Source: Glandiceps talaboti (lineage: Eukaryota > Hemichordata > Enteropneusta > Spengelidae). From it: DNA of 62,000 nt. The notes below the pieces were generated by a model, which did not search any database, was not told where the DNA came from, and saw only the letters and a list, made by a program, of their open reading frames with translations. Position numbers and translations under genes: made by a program. The DNA lies in assembly GCF_964340395.1 (NCBI RefSeq), contig NC_135549.1, positions 30,794,832 to 30,856,831 on the forward strand, written 5' to 3'. Of the stretch, positions 23,847 through 55,844 are shown one piece after another. Each line of letters begins with the position of its first letter. Within the stretch, counting starts at the first letter, position 1.

Positions 23847-24345
23847 GGATGGATGGATGGATGGATGGATGGATGGATGGATGGATGGGGGATGGATGGA
23901 TGGATGGATGGATGGATGGGGGATGGATGGATGGGTGGATGGATGGATGGAAGGATGGATGGATAAGTGGGTGGAGGGGACAATCAGATAGATGGGGGGT
24001 GACCTCATCGATGGATGGATGGATGGATGGATGGATGGGTGGGTTGGTGGATGGATGGATAAGTGGTTGGAGGAGACAACCAGATATATGGAGGGGTGAC
24101 CTCATCAATGGATGGATGGATGGATGGATAAGTGGTTGAAGTGGACAACCAGATATATGGAGGGGTGACCTCATCAATGAATGGATGGAGGGCTGGGTGT
24201 TGGATGGATGGATGGATGAATAAGTGGTTGGAGGGGACAACCAGATATATGGAGGGGTGACCTCATCAATGAATGGATGGAGGGGTGGATGGATGGATAT
24301 CGGATGGATGGATGGATGGATGGATTGATGGGTGGATTGTTTGGT
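23847..24345. repeat. (GGAT)n array with embedded longer repeat
   Basis: GGAT tetranucleotides are interspersed at least four times with a longer block that reads AAGTGGTTGGAGGGGACAAC, then CAGATATATGGAGGGGTGAC and CTCATCAATG. The apparent proline/histidine/serine-rich reading frames on the minus strand are spelled by the repeat. Confidence 0.95.
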
Positions 24346-24851
24346 GTTTGGATTGGACATGCTATGTGTATGGTAGCTTGGCTGGTTTCCCCAGTAGACA
24401 GTCCTGTATGCTATGTGTATGGTAGCTTGGCTGGTTTCCCCAGTAGACAGTCCTGTATGCTATGTGTATGGTAACTTGGTTGGTTTCCCCAGTAGACAGT
24501 CCTGTATGCTATGTGTATGGTAACTTGGTTGGTTTCCCCAGTAGACAGTCCTGTATGCTATGTGTATGGTAACTTGGTTGGTTTCCCCAGTAGACAGTCC
24601 TGCATGCTATGTGTATGGTAACTTGGTTGGTTTCCCCAGTAGACAGTCCTGTATGCTATGTGTATGGTAACTTGGTTGGTTTCCCCAGTACACAGTCCTG
24701 TATGCTATGTGTATGGTAACTTGGTTGCTTTCCCCAGTAGACAGTCCTGTATGCTATGTGTATGGTAACTTGGTTGGTTTCCCCAGTAGACAGTCCTGTA
24801 TGCTATGTGTATGGTAACTTGGTTGCTTTCCCCAGTAGACAGTCCTGTATG

Positions 24852-42753
<17,902 letters not shown>

Positions 42754-42999
42754 CTGCAAATAACAATAGTAATGAATGGTAGTTATCAATAAATAAATAT
42801 AATAATATCTGTTTTGTGGCAGTGTTTACATTCAGAAAAAAGTTAATATGATCATATGATTGGATAACAAAATATAGACCAAAATGACCTTTGTTACCAT
42901 TACATCACATTTCAAAAATATCTAGAATTTTTTGACAAACTTCCTTCACAACCAAATTGATCACTTTAGGTTATCAATGACACAAAGGTGTGCCAGTTT

Positions 43000-45900
43000 G
43001 ATTTGTTTGGTTTCAGTTACATTATATCATTGATTTACATTGTTATCATAGTACTGTCAGCACTCCTCTAGAGTAAGTGTTAAGCATACTGACAATGTTT
43101 CAATGTGAAGAATATAACAATTAATAACCTTCCATTGATACATGTATGTAAAAAACACAGAAAGACTATAACACAGTCACACCTTTACATGTATATCATT
43201 TTACTTCTGTATACATACATGTAGCCTTATTAAGATACAATACAATCATGTACAATGTAGTTGACAAGATCAAGAATCAATATATTGGAGTTGATAATAA
43301 CAATATTTCAGGGATGTTCAGTATGCCTGCTCAGCCAATATGACAGACCATGAAAACTTTAAAAAATAAAAAATTGTATTTTTTTCTGATTTTGTTCAAA
43401 ATGAGACCCAATCAGGACTATTACTTTGTCACCCTGTCACATTCCCTATCACCACTGTGGTGTTTCATATGCAAACCCAATTTTTATCATTTTGACCCAC
43501 AACAAAACAGTTATGATTCATTACTGGGGACACTGGTTAGTTGTATCAGGTGAGTATGGACATTGCTCAAAGTATACATTCTACAGTCTTATAATACAAT
43601 ATATGTTCATCATGGAAGCACTAAGTGACCAAGATTCACAATTTTTCCACCAACCTACAGTGACATCATCACAGAAGGTGGACAGTTAGATGTACATAAC
43701 TGACAAATACTTTCCCACTTGAATTTACATATATTGAAGCAAACCTTTTCACATATCTGGTTACTCAACACCTCCAGTAAATTTGGATCATTCTGTCAGC
43801 TGATCAGATGGAGTTAGACTTTGAAGAAAGACAAGTGATTTGTTTGAAACATGTCTGTTTCTCAATCAAAAGTGGAAGAAGAGAACTTGTGTATAGATTC
43901 TACACTCTTGTTTTATCTAGTACATACTGGTGTTGTCATGGTAACATCACTATGTGAAATGATTAAATACCTCACTAGGCAAAGTAACACCTGTGCAAAA
44001 TCATTTGTTAACATGTTAATTTCATGACCAGATTAACCTATTAACCTTTGACCCCAGGTTTGGTCCTTTAATCTGATGCTAGTAGCAATGCTAGTGATTT
44101 ATTTATTTATAAGTTTACTTTTTTCTTATAATTTCAGTTAGACAAACTTCTGATTTTTTGTCATAATGTTAACAGTTAAAACTACACTAAGTGCACCTGA
44201 AATGATTTTACACTGTTTTGTTACATATAATGATATAAATTATAATATCGTACACACTGCACAGTATTGAATCACCTGTAGGTACATACATACATTTTAT
44301 TTGTGTAGCAGTACACTTAGTATGGTGCAATATATCCAGTCAAATTGACTTTTGGGTCCACATCTTAAAAAATCAGCACCCCAATGAATCTCACGTTCAA
44401 CTTATTACTATACTACTAATAGATAAAACAGATCACTAATTGACCTTTACAATATCTAATTATTGTTTTTTTTAATAATATTCACTTGAGTATATATTGT
44501 TGGTTGTCTAATTGAAAAAAAATAATACTCCAGTTACAGCAAGTACAGGTTTAAGTTTGTAGGCATAAAACATTATTACTAAAGTGTACATTTCAAAGGG
44601 ATTATTAAAAGGGAAGAATTTCTTACATTTGGCACTCATCTGACGGTGTGGAACTACAACATGTAAGAACTGTACATCATAGAATGTTTCAACAGTTATG
44701 GCTATAATTAGGGTCTAAGATTATTTGAAATATTTCCTTTTTGGTCTGTAAATTTAAAAGTGAATCTTACTGTACATATTTCCAGACATATAGTGAAGTG
44801 ATGCAACTGCTAAATTACCAGTCCATAGAATCCCCATTAGGCATTTATGGGACAGAAAAAAAATTAGATTGCAGATCAGATACAGTGCCACATTGCCTGT
44901 AAGACTTTCTAGAGATTTACAAAACCCAACTCCTAAGTCTGTCAATCACGCATTTACCCCTTAGAACTAACTGTCACTATTAAAGCTATAAGCCTTGCAT
45001 CTTTTGAAATATTGCAACCAGAGATGTTGACCTAAAGAAGACCTGAAGTGCTGCTATTCTGAGTACAATTCATCTTTACACAGTATGTATTTATACCTTA
45101 AAGCTAGGAAATCCTATCCTACTCTTTAACAAGTAAAACGTGTATAATTATCCTTAGACGTGTAGTTGCTATGGTAACCAATACAGATGGTATCAACAAT
45201 GACGCTGATAACGAATAACAGCACTATGGGTAATAAATTTTGCAGAATTTTAATTCTCAGACTATTTCTTTTTTAATAAGGGAAAATAGATTTAAAAAAA
45301 AAAAATTTGCATCTTGATATTTATACAAATGTAGGTATTACCAATCCAAGAATCAACAAGACAGAATTGCATTGTTGTATACATTTATAGTTACTTTTAG
45401 ACAGTAATGTAGAAAATAGCCAGAAGGCGGAAAAATTAACCTGGTGTCAGTCATAAATTTCCATACATGTAGTTCGGCTATAGCAACACTGTAGGAAGGT
45501 AAATGTAACCTAATATATAGCAAGCCTGTTTCCTAGGGTGATGGTAGAGGGGGTGGGCGTGGGGTGGCTGTGGGGGTGGAGTGCATTGTTAATCATAAGA
45601 CATACACAGTTTTGCTTTTTTTATATACCAAATTTATCACTTTTCTTCCTGTTTTCTTTTTGTTTTTGTTTTTTATTTAAATGATACCAATATGTTAATC
45701 TATAAACCATCCATGGCATTGGAGTACCTAATACTTTGTATGGCAAAGAAAAGAATTCAAGTGAGATATTAGGTCTGAACTTTCAGAACAAACGGGTTTA
45801 TTAAATGACAAAGGTGGATCGCTCCCCAAGAGAGTTTACTGGTATTATTATATAGTGATGTATTTATGTTGAGGTCAATGGGGCAAAAAACGGACACATG

Positions 45901-46170
45901 GACACAATGTATAAACCACAGAATGAAAATAATTGATGGTGCAATGTAATTACTACTATTTCTAAACTTACATTGGACAGCTTCAAAGACTTGGTACAAT
46001 ATTCAAATCATGTCAGCTACATTTCTATGTATTGCTAGATCTAGGTCAAAGGTCACAGCAGCAACCTGCACTATTACAGTATATGGTCTACAAAGAATCT
46101 ATTCAAAAATACCAATACCTATATCAGAAAGAGGTGTACTTAAACAACACACGGTACACACAAAAGCAGT
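43000..46170. other. Gene-poor stretch
   Basis: No exon is supported. It holds one copy of a dispersed repeat (about 44285-44560, shared with 50930-51185) and one copy of another (about 45405-45485, shared with 60915-60995). Confidence 0.4.
44285..44560. repeat. Dispersed repeat family A, copy 1
   Basis: TTTTGGGTCCACATC, AATCAGCACCCCAATG, and the later ACTCCAGTTACAGC-A-TACAG follow the same order and spacing as at 50930-51185. Confidence 0.65.
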
Positions 46171-46176
46171 ACATAC

Positions 46177-46277
46177 CACAATCAAAGGAACTCCTTTTGG
46201 GTCCGAGTCTATCATGCCATCATTAATGGTTGTTGCTATGGTAACACCATGGAAACAAACAACATCTGTATCTTTGC
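46177..46277 (-). CDS. Candidate upstream exon, possibly of the C12orf56-like gene
   Basis: Acceptor AG is at 46278-46279 and donor GTATGT at 46171-46176. The frame reads KDTDVVCFHGVTIATTINDG then MIDSDPKGVPLIV, and ends in phase 0, as the exon at 42753 needs. The coding look and splice sites are good. I cannot match its residues to the human N-terminal domain, so it may be a lineage-specific exon or part of another gene. Confidence 0.5.
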
Positions 46278-46279
46278 CT

Positions 46280-49200
46280 AGTGATTAATAGGTTCTTACC
46301 AGCTATTTATTGACAGTGCTTTGTACTTGATCACAACAATGCAGTTGTGTCTTTGATTGTTTGGCAGAATTTAACGACATAATTTGAATTCTACCAGGTC
46401 TACTTGTTATTATCGTATAGATAAGATTTAGGTACTTTTACCAGATTGTTATATCATTTTCTTGTGAGAAGCCTATTGTACTGTTACAGTATAATTGTGG
46501 TACTCTTGGCCAAACTGACTCATTGATAATCAAGTAATAGCTGGTAACAGGAAAGTCATCACACATAATTGCTGGATGGTCAAAGATGAGAAAACAATAA
46601 TTATTGTTATGTACATGTACTGTAAAGCCATACCTACATTGTATAACTACTATTAATTATACCGTGCATAAGCCAGAATTATGGAATTTATATCCCAGTC
46701 GTTCTATGTTATGACAGCATGCATCTATGTCATGACAACGAGTGTCTATATCACTGGTTCTGCTGTCTTCAAATATGAGTCAAAATGTTCAAAATTACCA
46801 TGATTACTTTCCCTGGTTTTTCTGTGATATTATTGGCACTGGTATAATTATGTTATTCTCCAATATTTGTTTTCATTTTCTTTGTTCAGGCACAGAAAAT
46901 ACTCCTAACCTAAGTGTTTTGTCACTACTCATCTAGTGGACTCATAGTAACAAACACCCCTTGGGTCACTTATAGTTTCCTTGGCAGAAAAATGTTGGGG
47001 AATAATATCTAAATAAACCCCAGCAGGCCTGCAATAGTAGGTGTATTATTTGAAATATGAATTACATACAGCTTGTCAATGAATCAATACTGCTGTGACA
47101 GTTAATATGTTGTCCTTTCTTACCTGAGATCATCTAATTGAAGTACATCAACACAGTGAATGACTTACGTACATCAAGAAAACATAGATTTTAAATTGAT
47201 CAAAGACTCATTTGTTGAAACTCTACCATGAGATATCCTATCATTCATATGATGTTTACTAATACTATCTTGGTTTATTAGGTCACAACACAGACATCAA
47301 CTAGTCAAGAACAGTGTTGTAATCCACAAAGCAATGAATTAATGACTATGCTGAGACTTAACTATAACTTTACCAAATAACTAGATAATAATCATTGGAT
47401 AAACATGCCCTTTGTTGCAGTAACAAATTGTACATAGCATAGGAACTACTTAAAGTAAGTGCATCTTTACAATTTTCCACTTTTGATGGTATTACTATAG
47501 TCATGGTCACCTGACCAAAAAAGTTAACTGTAACCACCGATATTTTATTCCTGACTACATGTAGTTGTGTCTTGCTACTATAGGATCCCTAGACCACAAT
47601 TCATTATAAGTCTTTAGATGGATTTTGCTGAAATGAAAAGCTAACATCATTTACATTGTCAACAGATCAATGATTAGAGTACCAGTACATTGCATTTGCT
47701 GTGAAACACTGAGACCAAATACAGACAGTAACAAAACCAACAACAATCAGTCAACATTTTTTCATTGGATCTGGATAACTATTTTCAATCTATTCATGTA
47801 ATATTGACCAATTTATTGTTGAATGTAGCAGATGGCTGACAAAAGCATTCATGATTTGGTATAAACCAGAGTTTGCATGCTTATAGTGTTGGATTCTTTC
47901 CAATTGAGTTCACAAGATACAATATTAATCAGATTAGAAATTAAGCAAAAAACACTGCTATTCACAATATCAGTATACTATAGCCATAACTTTTTGACAG
48001 AAACATTAATTAGTTAGTTATTAATTAGTTAGTAATATATATATTATAGTAACACATGATAGCAAGGGTAATATCATGCTTTATTGCCCACTCAAGGGAT
48101 GCATGCCGGATGGTAGCCATGACTGTAATATTGATGATGCCCAAGCGAGTGTTTAATTACACCAAACAAAGACTGTCAAAGTCAAAATGAGCCGTATTAC
48201 CACTAAAAAAACAATTACGATTTCAGAAATGTTGATGCAATCAAGCAGTTGAAAAAGTTTTGAAAGACTGATAAGCTAATACGTAGCCTTATGAATTTTA
48301 CTGTTCATTTGTAGTAGCTGCCGATTATTCTGCATGCTATTTACTTGCCATGGCTAAACATGAATTTGAACTTGTGAACGACCACTTGTTATGCATAGAG
48401 TGTATGCGCATATACTGATATAGTGCAACATCACAGCATGCGGTAACATCAAAACATATCGGGCAACATCACTTTTTTTCAGAATGTCACATGTTCCCAT
48501 TGTAGCCAATGACAGGCTGAGTCTATGGTATCAGTGAGGTATAATAATTATTAACATTTAAGTTGTTTGTTTGTTTGTTTGTTTGGTTGGTTGTACAGAC
48601 TGTATCACTGTCCATTTCATAAACATGATAGAATACCTCACAGCTTAGATTTCTTCAAGTTTATAAACAGAACTCTGAATATTTACAAAATACAATATGG
48701 CATCCAACTGATGCCTAAAGTTTGTATGTACATGTACATGGGGTGACAAGTCATGTACAGTTACATTACAAGAGAGCAAATAATGACAATGACAGAGTGT
48801 ACATATATCATTGCAAGGGGGAGGGGTGAGTCTCATGTCACATTGTGTTTCACTGTATTATTTACAAGGAGCAAAGAATCATAGATACATTATCAGATTA
48901 TGAGCTCGGGGTGAAAGGTCACATACATGATGGTCTGAAGGAGACAAATTATGATGATTTATGAACTGACAGTCATTAATTGTCTTTATTTCAGGAATCC
49001 CTACTTTGTAGTTTTTACTAAATTTTGTAAATAACATTCTTAGTATCCCACACACTTACATTGACTTGTAATTTCAATGCAATGTACTTCATTTCAATGT
49101 ATGACAATTTACTTTACACACGTCAGTGACAGGAATTCATCTTTCTGAGACTGAGTGTAAAATGTACTTGAGTATTTAAATAAACAAGATCCAAGTGTGC

Positions 49201-49350
49201 AGCCACACAAAACTCTGAATTGAATTGAATTGAAATTAGTTATCTTGTTCCCACTCATGCTATTAATGAAACAGGTTTCAAACCGGAAGTTTGAATCAAT
49301 TGGTCAAATGATTTCAAATTGATTCTGCATCAACTAAATCACATCAAAAC
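46280..49350. other. Gene-poor stretch, nothing recognised
   Basis: AT-rich; a GTTT tetramer run lies at about 48564-48585. No exon is supported. Confidence 0.4.
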
Positions 49351-49361
49351 CAGTTTTAGAC

Positions 49362-49625
49362 TAGACTGTCGACAGTCGTTCGTGCCTTTTTTGATAAATT
49401 TCATCTAAATCAACGTCGTCGCCTTGCTCCGTAGCACTGGATAATGTGTACTGATAGGAACTGCGATTGCCGAAGGCACGAATTGTGAGTGCCGAAGGCA
49501 CGCTCGTGCCTCCGGCACTCATTGATCAGTCTGTGGTTATAGTATTGCTCCGGATCGGAGCATGGCAATGACTTTAGTTTTAGATAAAATGTAGCAAAAA
49601 GGCATGAACGACTGTCAACAGTCTA
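49362..49625. mobile_element. 264-bp MITE with 9-bp TSD
   Basis: The ends TAGACTGTCGACAGTCGTTC and, inverted, TAGACTGTTGACAGTCGTTC form terminal inverted repeats that continue for about 50 bp (GCCTTTTT..., AT-TAAA). Perfect 9-bp direct repeats GTTTTAGAC flank it at 49353-49361 and 49626-49634. Inside, GAGTGCCGAAGGCACG pairs with CGTGCCTCCGGCACTC as a strong hairpin (about 49487-49521). It has no coding frame. The copy at 2676-2780 shares the right end. Confidence 0.88.
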
Positions 49626-49634
49626 GTTTTAGAC

Positions 49635-52490
49635 TGGAAACAGGAGAAATTACTTGAATGATTTTTCAGATTTCCATGTGGGGACAGGACAGTACTATAC
49701 ATTTGTACATACGCACATAATGACATACAGTAAGTAGAGATATCAGTAGCCAAGTCTAGGGTTACATCATTTACCTCAGACCACTACATGAGAGCTTTTA
49801 AGGCCCCAACCCACCTATATTTGACTGGGTTTAAACAAACAGTCTACTAGGAAAGTATAAGTGGGTATTAAAGAAGGGTATTGTTCACTTTGTTGCTCAA
49901 ATTCAAACCAGTCTACACCTTTAATACAGGTGGTTTGAACAAACAAATGTAATTGAGAATATTCACTGTGACCCAGTAGGACCAAGCTTACCTTTCAATA
50001 CCAGTGTTTGCTCCTATATTATATCTAAACTTATGAGAGCTGGCAATCAATGACATTTTTTGAAAATAAATTCATGAAAACAAAATAAACACTATGGAGA
50101 GAAAATTTCATTTGATTTTCTATAATTAGATTCTGAGAATGACAGAACTTGAAATGTTGACAAATTGACAAAAAGTCAAAATTCAAACATTAAGTTACTG
50201 AAATAAGTACAGTTGAGCTGGGTAAAACTAATTAGTGCACAGCCTAATTTCCATCTGGGATAAATAGAAGTGTCACGACAATGTAGATACTGTGGTACTG
50301 GACTAGGTTATTATAGCCTAGATACTCTATGCTGTCTGGTTTGAAAACGTTGTTTGCATATATATATGGTCAAATCTGTACATGTATGTTGAGTCAAACA
50401 CCCTTGTCTCTAGGCTATAGGTATTATCCTACTACTAGTACTATAATACTATACTATACCAATCAATGAACAAGGGGTGTGGCAGTATTTGGTACACTTA
50501 ACCTATGACCCCAAACAATTTGATGCCTAGCAATTCACAAATACATTAACATTTAGTTAAGTTGAATTGAAACTGATATTTTTAGAGATAAATTAGGGCA
50601 TATAATCAATAAATCTATTTGTTGGCAAGACAGTAAACCACAGCACGGCATTTTATATATTTTTTATTTACCCTAGCTACACCCTACTGTCACAAGTTCA
50701 AATAGCCCACAACAGGTTTCTTTTTCTGTGGTTATTATTAGCACTGAATATGAGATGGTGGTGGTCAAAAGTAAACATCTTGGGTTGGGTAAGGTCATAA
50801 GAGTATTGGATAAACCTGTACTAGCTGTAACTGGAATATTTTTGAAACTGTTTTGTTAGATATGATATGCTGACTTAGTTGTAATATTGTATATCTTGAA
50901 AAGTATTGAATTACATGTACTTGTGGGTAAATGGATTTGTGCAAATATGGTATAGGAAATCCAATCAATTCATTTTTGGGTCCGCACCCAAAAATCAGCT
51001 CTCCCCAATGTGATCACATTCAACCTGTCAGTATACTAATTATGGATATGAGTAACCCCTAATAACATGTACATCTACATCATTACATGTGTACAAATAT
51101 TTATTGCCATTTTAACAACTTCCAGCAAATATGTTGTCTGACTGAAATACTCCACTTACAGCTAATACAGCTTTAAGGATTAACAATCTCCAATTTACAT
51201 TTAGTGACAATTTTGTGACCAAGGTATTAAAATTTACAACCAGCAAGTAGTCATCAGGATATAGAGGAGTAAATTTATTCATATGACTGTTTTAGCCTAT
51301 GAATCTTGGCAAAGTATGTGTACTTAAGCATGTAACATGTACATGTATGTGCTTTGCCAAACCTGATCAATGACAGAGGTAGTAACAGTAGATAGGTGGT
51401 GGCATCCTTTACTTTTAAGCTATAGGTACATTTATCACTACCCTTCAAAGAGCTACCTAGGTTTTTTTTCTTTAAAATTCTTTAATTAACTCTAAAACTA
51501 AACATTTACTTTAGATTCAAGACTACAAAACTCCCTTTTTCTATGTGCTTTTTTCATCATGTGATCAACAGCGTATTGAAACAATTTAACAGCATTTGAC
51601 TTGCACACTAAGAGACTCCAGGTACAAATCATAGAAGACTTATGTCAGCAAAAAACTGCCGGAACTAAGTTGTGCTGTGTTTTATGTAGTGGGTGTAATG
51701 TCAGTACACTGGACAATCCAATGAATATCAATTGATGCACTTTAGACATAATATTGAGTGTATTATTTTGTAACTATAGCATTTAGACATCACCTGATGT
51801 AAGTTGTCATGGTCCATTTGTGTATAAACATCAACAAAGAGCTAACCTCAAAGACCCAAGTAATAGACAAGAGACACATAAAGTCACTAATACAGTGACG
51901 TCCCTATTCTTCTACTAGTATATTATAAATTACTGACTGCAAAGATCTACTCCCTGAATTATGTTGGGTCATTTCAGTAAAAAAGTATCTTTAAAACCTG
52001 TCCTGGAAAAAGGGAACTAGAACAATCTACAATGGAAGACTGTTTTACTAGCTGAAATATTTCACTTCTAGAACAAATTTCTCTATACACCTACGGTAGT
52101 AAAGAAAAGCTGCTTCAATTTAAATTGCTATTCTGAAAATGTTCATTTCTCCAAATATTTTTACAGACAAAACATGAATGGAACAGAGCAAATAAAATGT
52201 TAACAAATGGATGAAATTTGCTTGGTAAAATATACGTTTAATTTGTCTGAGAACTTTTTAAGTAAAAAAAACAAGAATAAGCAAGGTATTTTTGTATGAT
52301 ATATTTATGGCCCCTAGTACTTTAGGATAATATATGGTCCTAAAGGGTGATCCATACAGAAGGGCCCTAGTACAATACAAGAATGATGTGGACTACATGT
52401 AGTTCTACTACTACTAGGTTGATATGAACCCTGTACAAGGCTGATATGAACACTAGTACTTTGGGTAATATGGATCCTAAAGGCATAATG
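49635..52490. other. Gene-poor stretch
   Basis: It holds the second copy of dispersed repeat A and, from about 52300, degenerate CCCTAGTACTTT/AATATGG blocks that look like ancestors of the 25-bp satellite. No exon is supported. Confidence 0.4.
50930..51185. repeat. Dispersed repeat family A, copy 2
   Basis: TTTTGGGTCCGCACCC, AATCAGCTCTCCCCAATG and ACTCCACTTACAGC-AATACAG match the copy at 44285-44560 in order. Confidence 0.65.
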
Positions 52491-52496
52491 AAAGTG

Positions 52497-54523
52497 TAAT
52501 ATGGACCCTAGAAGATACTAGTAATATGAACCCTAGAAGATACTAGTAATATGGACCCTAGAAGATACTGGTAATATGGACCCTAGAAGATACTAGTAAT
52601 ATGAACCCTAGAAGATACTAGTAATATGAACCCAGAAGATACTGGTAATATGGACCCTAGAAGATACTAGTAATATGGACCCTATAAGATACTAGTAATA
52701 TGGACCCTAGAAGATACTAGTAATATGGACCCTATAAGATACTAGTAATATGGACCCTAGAAGATACTGGTAATATGGACCCTAGAAGATACTAGTAATA
52801 TGGACCCTAGAAGATACTGGTAATATGGACCCTAGAAGATACTGGTAATATGGACCCTAGAAGATACTAGTAATATGGACCCTAGAAGATACTGGTAATA
52901 TGGACCCTATAAGATACTAGTAATATGGACCCTAGAAGATACTAGTAATATGGACCCTATAAGATACTAGTAATATGAACCCAGAAGATACTGGTAATAT
53001 GGACCCTAGAAGATACTAGTAATATGGACCCTAGAAGATACTAGTAATATGCACCCTAGAAGATACTAGTAATATGCACCCTAGAAGATACTGGTAATAT
53101 GGACCCTAGAAGATACTGGTAATATGGACCCTAGAAGATACTAGTAATATGGACCCTAGAAGATACTGGTAATATGGACCCTATAAGATACTAGTAATAT
53201 GGACCCTAGAAGATACTAGTAATATGGACCCTAGAAGATACTAGTAATATGAACCCAGAAGATACTAGTAATATGAACCCTAGAAGATACTAGTAATATG
53301 GACCCTAGAAGATACTAGTAATATGGACCCTAGAAGATACTAGTAATATGAACCCAGAAGATACTAGTAATATGGACCCTAGAAGATACTGGTAATATGG
53401 ACCCTAGAAGATACTAGTAATATGGACCCTAGAAGATACTAGTAATATGAACCCAGAAGATACTAGTAATATGAACCCTAGAAGATACTAGTAATATGGA
53501 CCCTAGAAGATACTGGTAATATGGACCCTAGAAGATACTAGTAATATGAACCCAGAAGATACTAGTAATATGGACCCTAGAAGATACTGGTAATATGGAC
53601 CCTAGAAGATACTAGTAATATGCACCCTAGAAGATACTGGTAATATGGACCCTAGAAGATACTGGTAATATGCACCCTAGAAGATACTAGTAATATGGAC
53701 CCTAGAAGATATTAGTAATATGCACCCTAGAAGATACTGGTAATATGGACCCTAGAAGATACTAGTAATATGAACCCAGAAGATACTAGTAATATGGACC
53801 CTAGAAGATACTGGTAATATGGACCCTAGAAGATACTAGTAATATGCACCCTAGAAGATACTGGTAATATGGACCCTAGAAGATACTGGTAATATGCACC
53901 CTAGAAGATACTAGTAATATGCACCCTAGAAGATACTGGTAATATGGACCCTAGAAGATACTAGTAATATGGACCCTAGAAGATATTAGTAATATGGACC
54001 CTAGAAGATACTGGTAATATGGACCCTAGAAGATACTGGTAATATGGACCCTAGAAGATACTAGTAATATGGACCCTAGAAGATACTGGTAATATGGACC
54101 CTAGAAGATACTAGTAATATGAACCCAGAAGATACTAGTAATATGGACCCTAGAAGATACTAGTAATATGGACCCTATAAGATACTAGTAATATGCACCC
54201 TAGAAGATACTGGTAATATGGACCCTATAAGATACTAGTAATATGGACCCTAGAAGATACTGGTAATATGGACCCTATAAGATACTAGTAATATGGACCC
54301 TAGAAGATACTAGTAATATGGACCCTAGAAGATACTAGTAATATGAACCCAGAAGATACTAGTAATATGGACCCTATAAGATACTAGTAATATGAACCCA
54401 GAAGATACTAGTAATATGGACCCTATAAGATACTAGTAATATGGACCCTATAAGATACTAGTAATATGCACCCTAGAAGATACTAGTAATATGCACCCTA
54501 GAAGATACTAGTAATATGGACCC
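52497..54523. repeat. 25-bp satellite, about 81 copies
   Basis: Each unit has AAGATACTAGTAATATG then GACCCTAG; variants ACTGGT, CACCCTAG, CCTATAAG and a 23-bp form with GAACCCAG occur. The 23-bp form recurs at a spacing of about 98 bp (three full units plus one short) in places, showing higher-order copying. Stops occur in every frame. Confidence 0.98.
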
Positions 54524-55056
54524 TAATGCACGGTACAGGGGCACAGGGGCGATATGAACACCCCTAGTTGAAGTACAAAGGTAATCGTACTATAAATTTG
54601 TCACACAAGGGTAGTACATTTGTATGGCTTCTCTTCTGTGCATGTATATCATTGTATAACAAAGGCTATTGTAGGTTTAGAGAAAATAGATTTACAGACC
54701 TTCACAAGGGTTTGGCTAGATTCTATGGGTGTAATTACAAGTATATCCTGGCTAACAAATTGAGGAACACATTACAACAATAGTGTTTTGATTTTCAATT
54801 GGACTATCTGTCAATTTGTCCAACCTAAGACATTCAGACAAATAAAGTACATATGGTCCCAAAAATGAACTGGGTTGTTCAATGACAATGACATTGTCCT
54901 TGAAATGAATTAACACAGGGCTTATCTAATTGTTATTAGATAAGGTGGCTTGAAGATGAATCAGATTGGTCAACAACAATTGACATCAATAGAAAGTTCA
55001 AACACCATGTCATACTTCAGTATTGTATGGTGTACATTTTGTACATGGATGGAAGG

Positions 55057-55058
<2 letters not shown>

Positions 55059-55118
<60 letters not shown>

Positions 55119-55119
55119 C
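55059..55119. repeat. (GT)n microsatellite
   Basis: About 30 uninterrupted GT units. Confidence 0.97.
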
Positions 55120-55844
55120 TAACTATCGGCTAAACAGACATTTGTGTCAAAAGTTCACTTTAAATTTGGTTTCACAGAACTAGAAACTGCATTCCATGGA
55201 AAATGGTAGCTATAACCTAAAGAAAATTCATATTACATAATTATTAATACTTTCCCTGCAATGGGAAGTGTTCATTCTAGATACAGTTTCCACATTTACA
55301 GAATTCACAGTAGAGTACTGTCCTTATTCAGTATTTTTGTCTTGTTATCACTCCAAGACACTACACCAACAATCACAGAGCCTGACAATTTATGCTAAGC
55401 TTTCAGTAGCATTTACCTTGCAAGACAATCAACCTTCTGGGTATAAAAAAACCCTACACTAAAGTTACAGAATTTGTTTTCTTTGAACTTAGAAGCTTTC
55501 AATTTTCTGCTTGATCAAGCTGAAAAGTGTTGTTATTTTGCACAACTGTGTACATAATAGTATACATGTACATGTGTAGTTTAAGAACAACATTGTAAAC
55601 TTTGGAAAGAGGCCAGTTGAACTTCTATTGTATAACTGCTTTCCCCATCATTCAGTTCCCCTTGTTGGATGTTGTATTTTCGCCCAAATTTAAATAAAAT
55701 ATGCATTTTTCTCTTCTTACAAAACTTGACAACTATTAAGACAAAGTTCATTGTGGTTCCTTCATAATCATACATCCTTTTATGGAAAGAAAGAAAATCA
55801 ATATACAAAACATATACAATGTAAATTACAACAGGTATGAACTG

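Noticed and set aside
23806-24360. Minus-strand 184-codon Pro/His/Ser-rich frame
   Set aside because: It is the GGAT repeat read through; repeat-driven openness, not a protein.
47125-47167. Minus-strand exon IHCVDVLQLDDL before GTAAGA as the missing C12orf56 N-terminal part
   Set aside because: The donor is good but the end phase does not fit the next exon and the similarity is too short.
52497-54523. CRISPR-like or telomeric repeat
   Set aside because: The 25-bp units abut directly and do not match telomere motifs.
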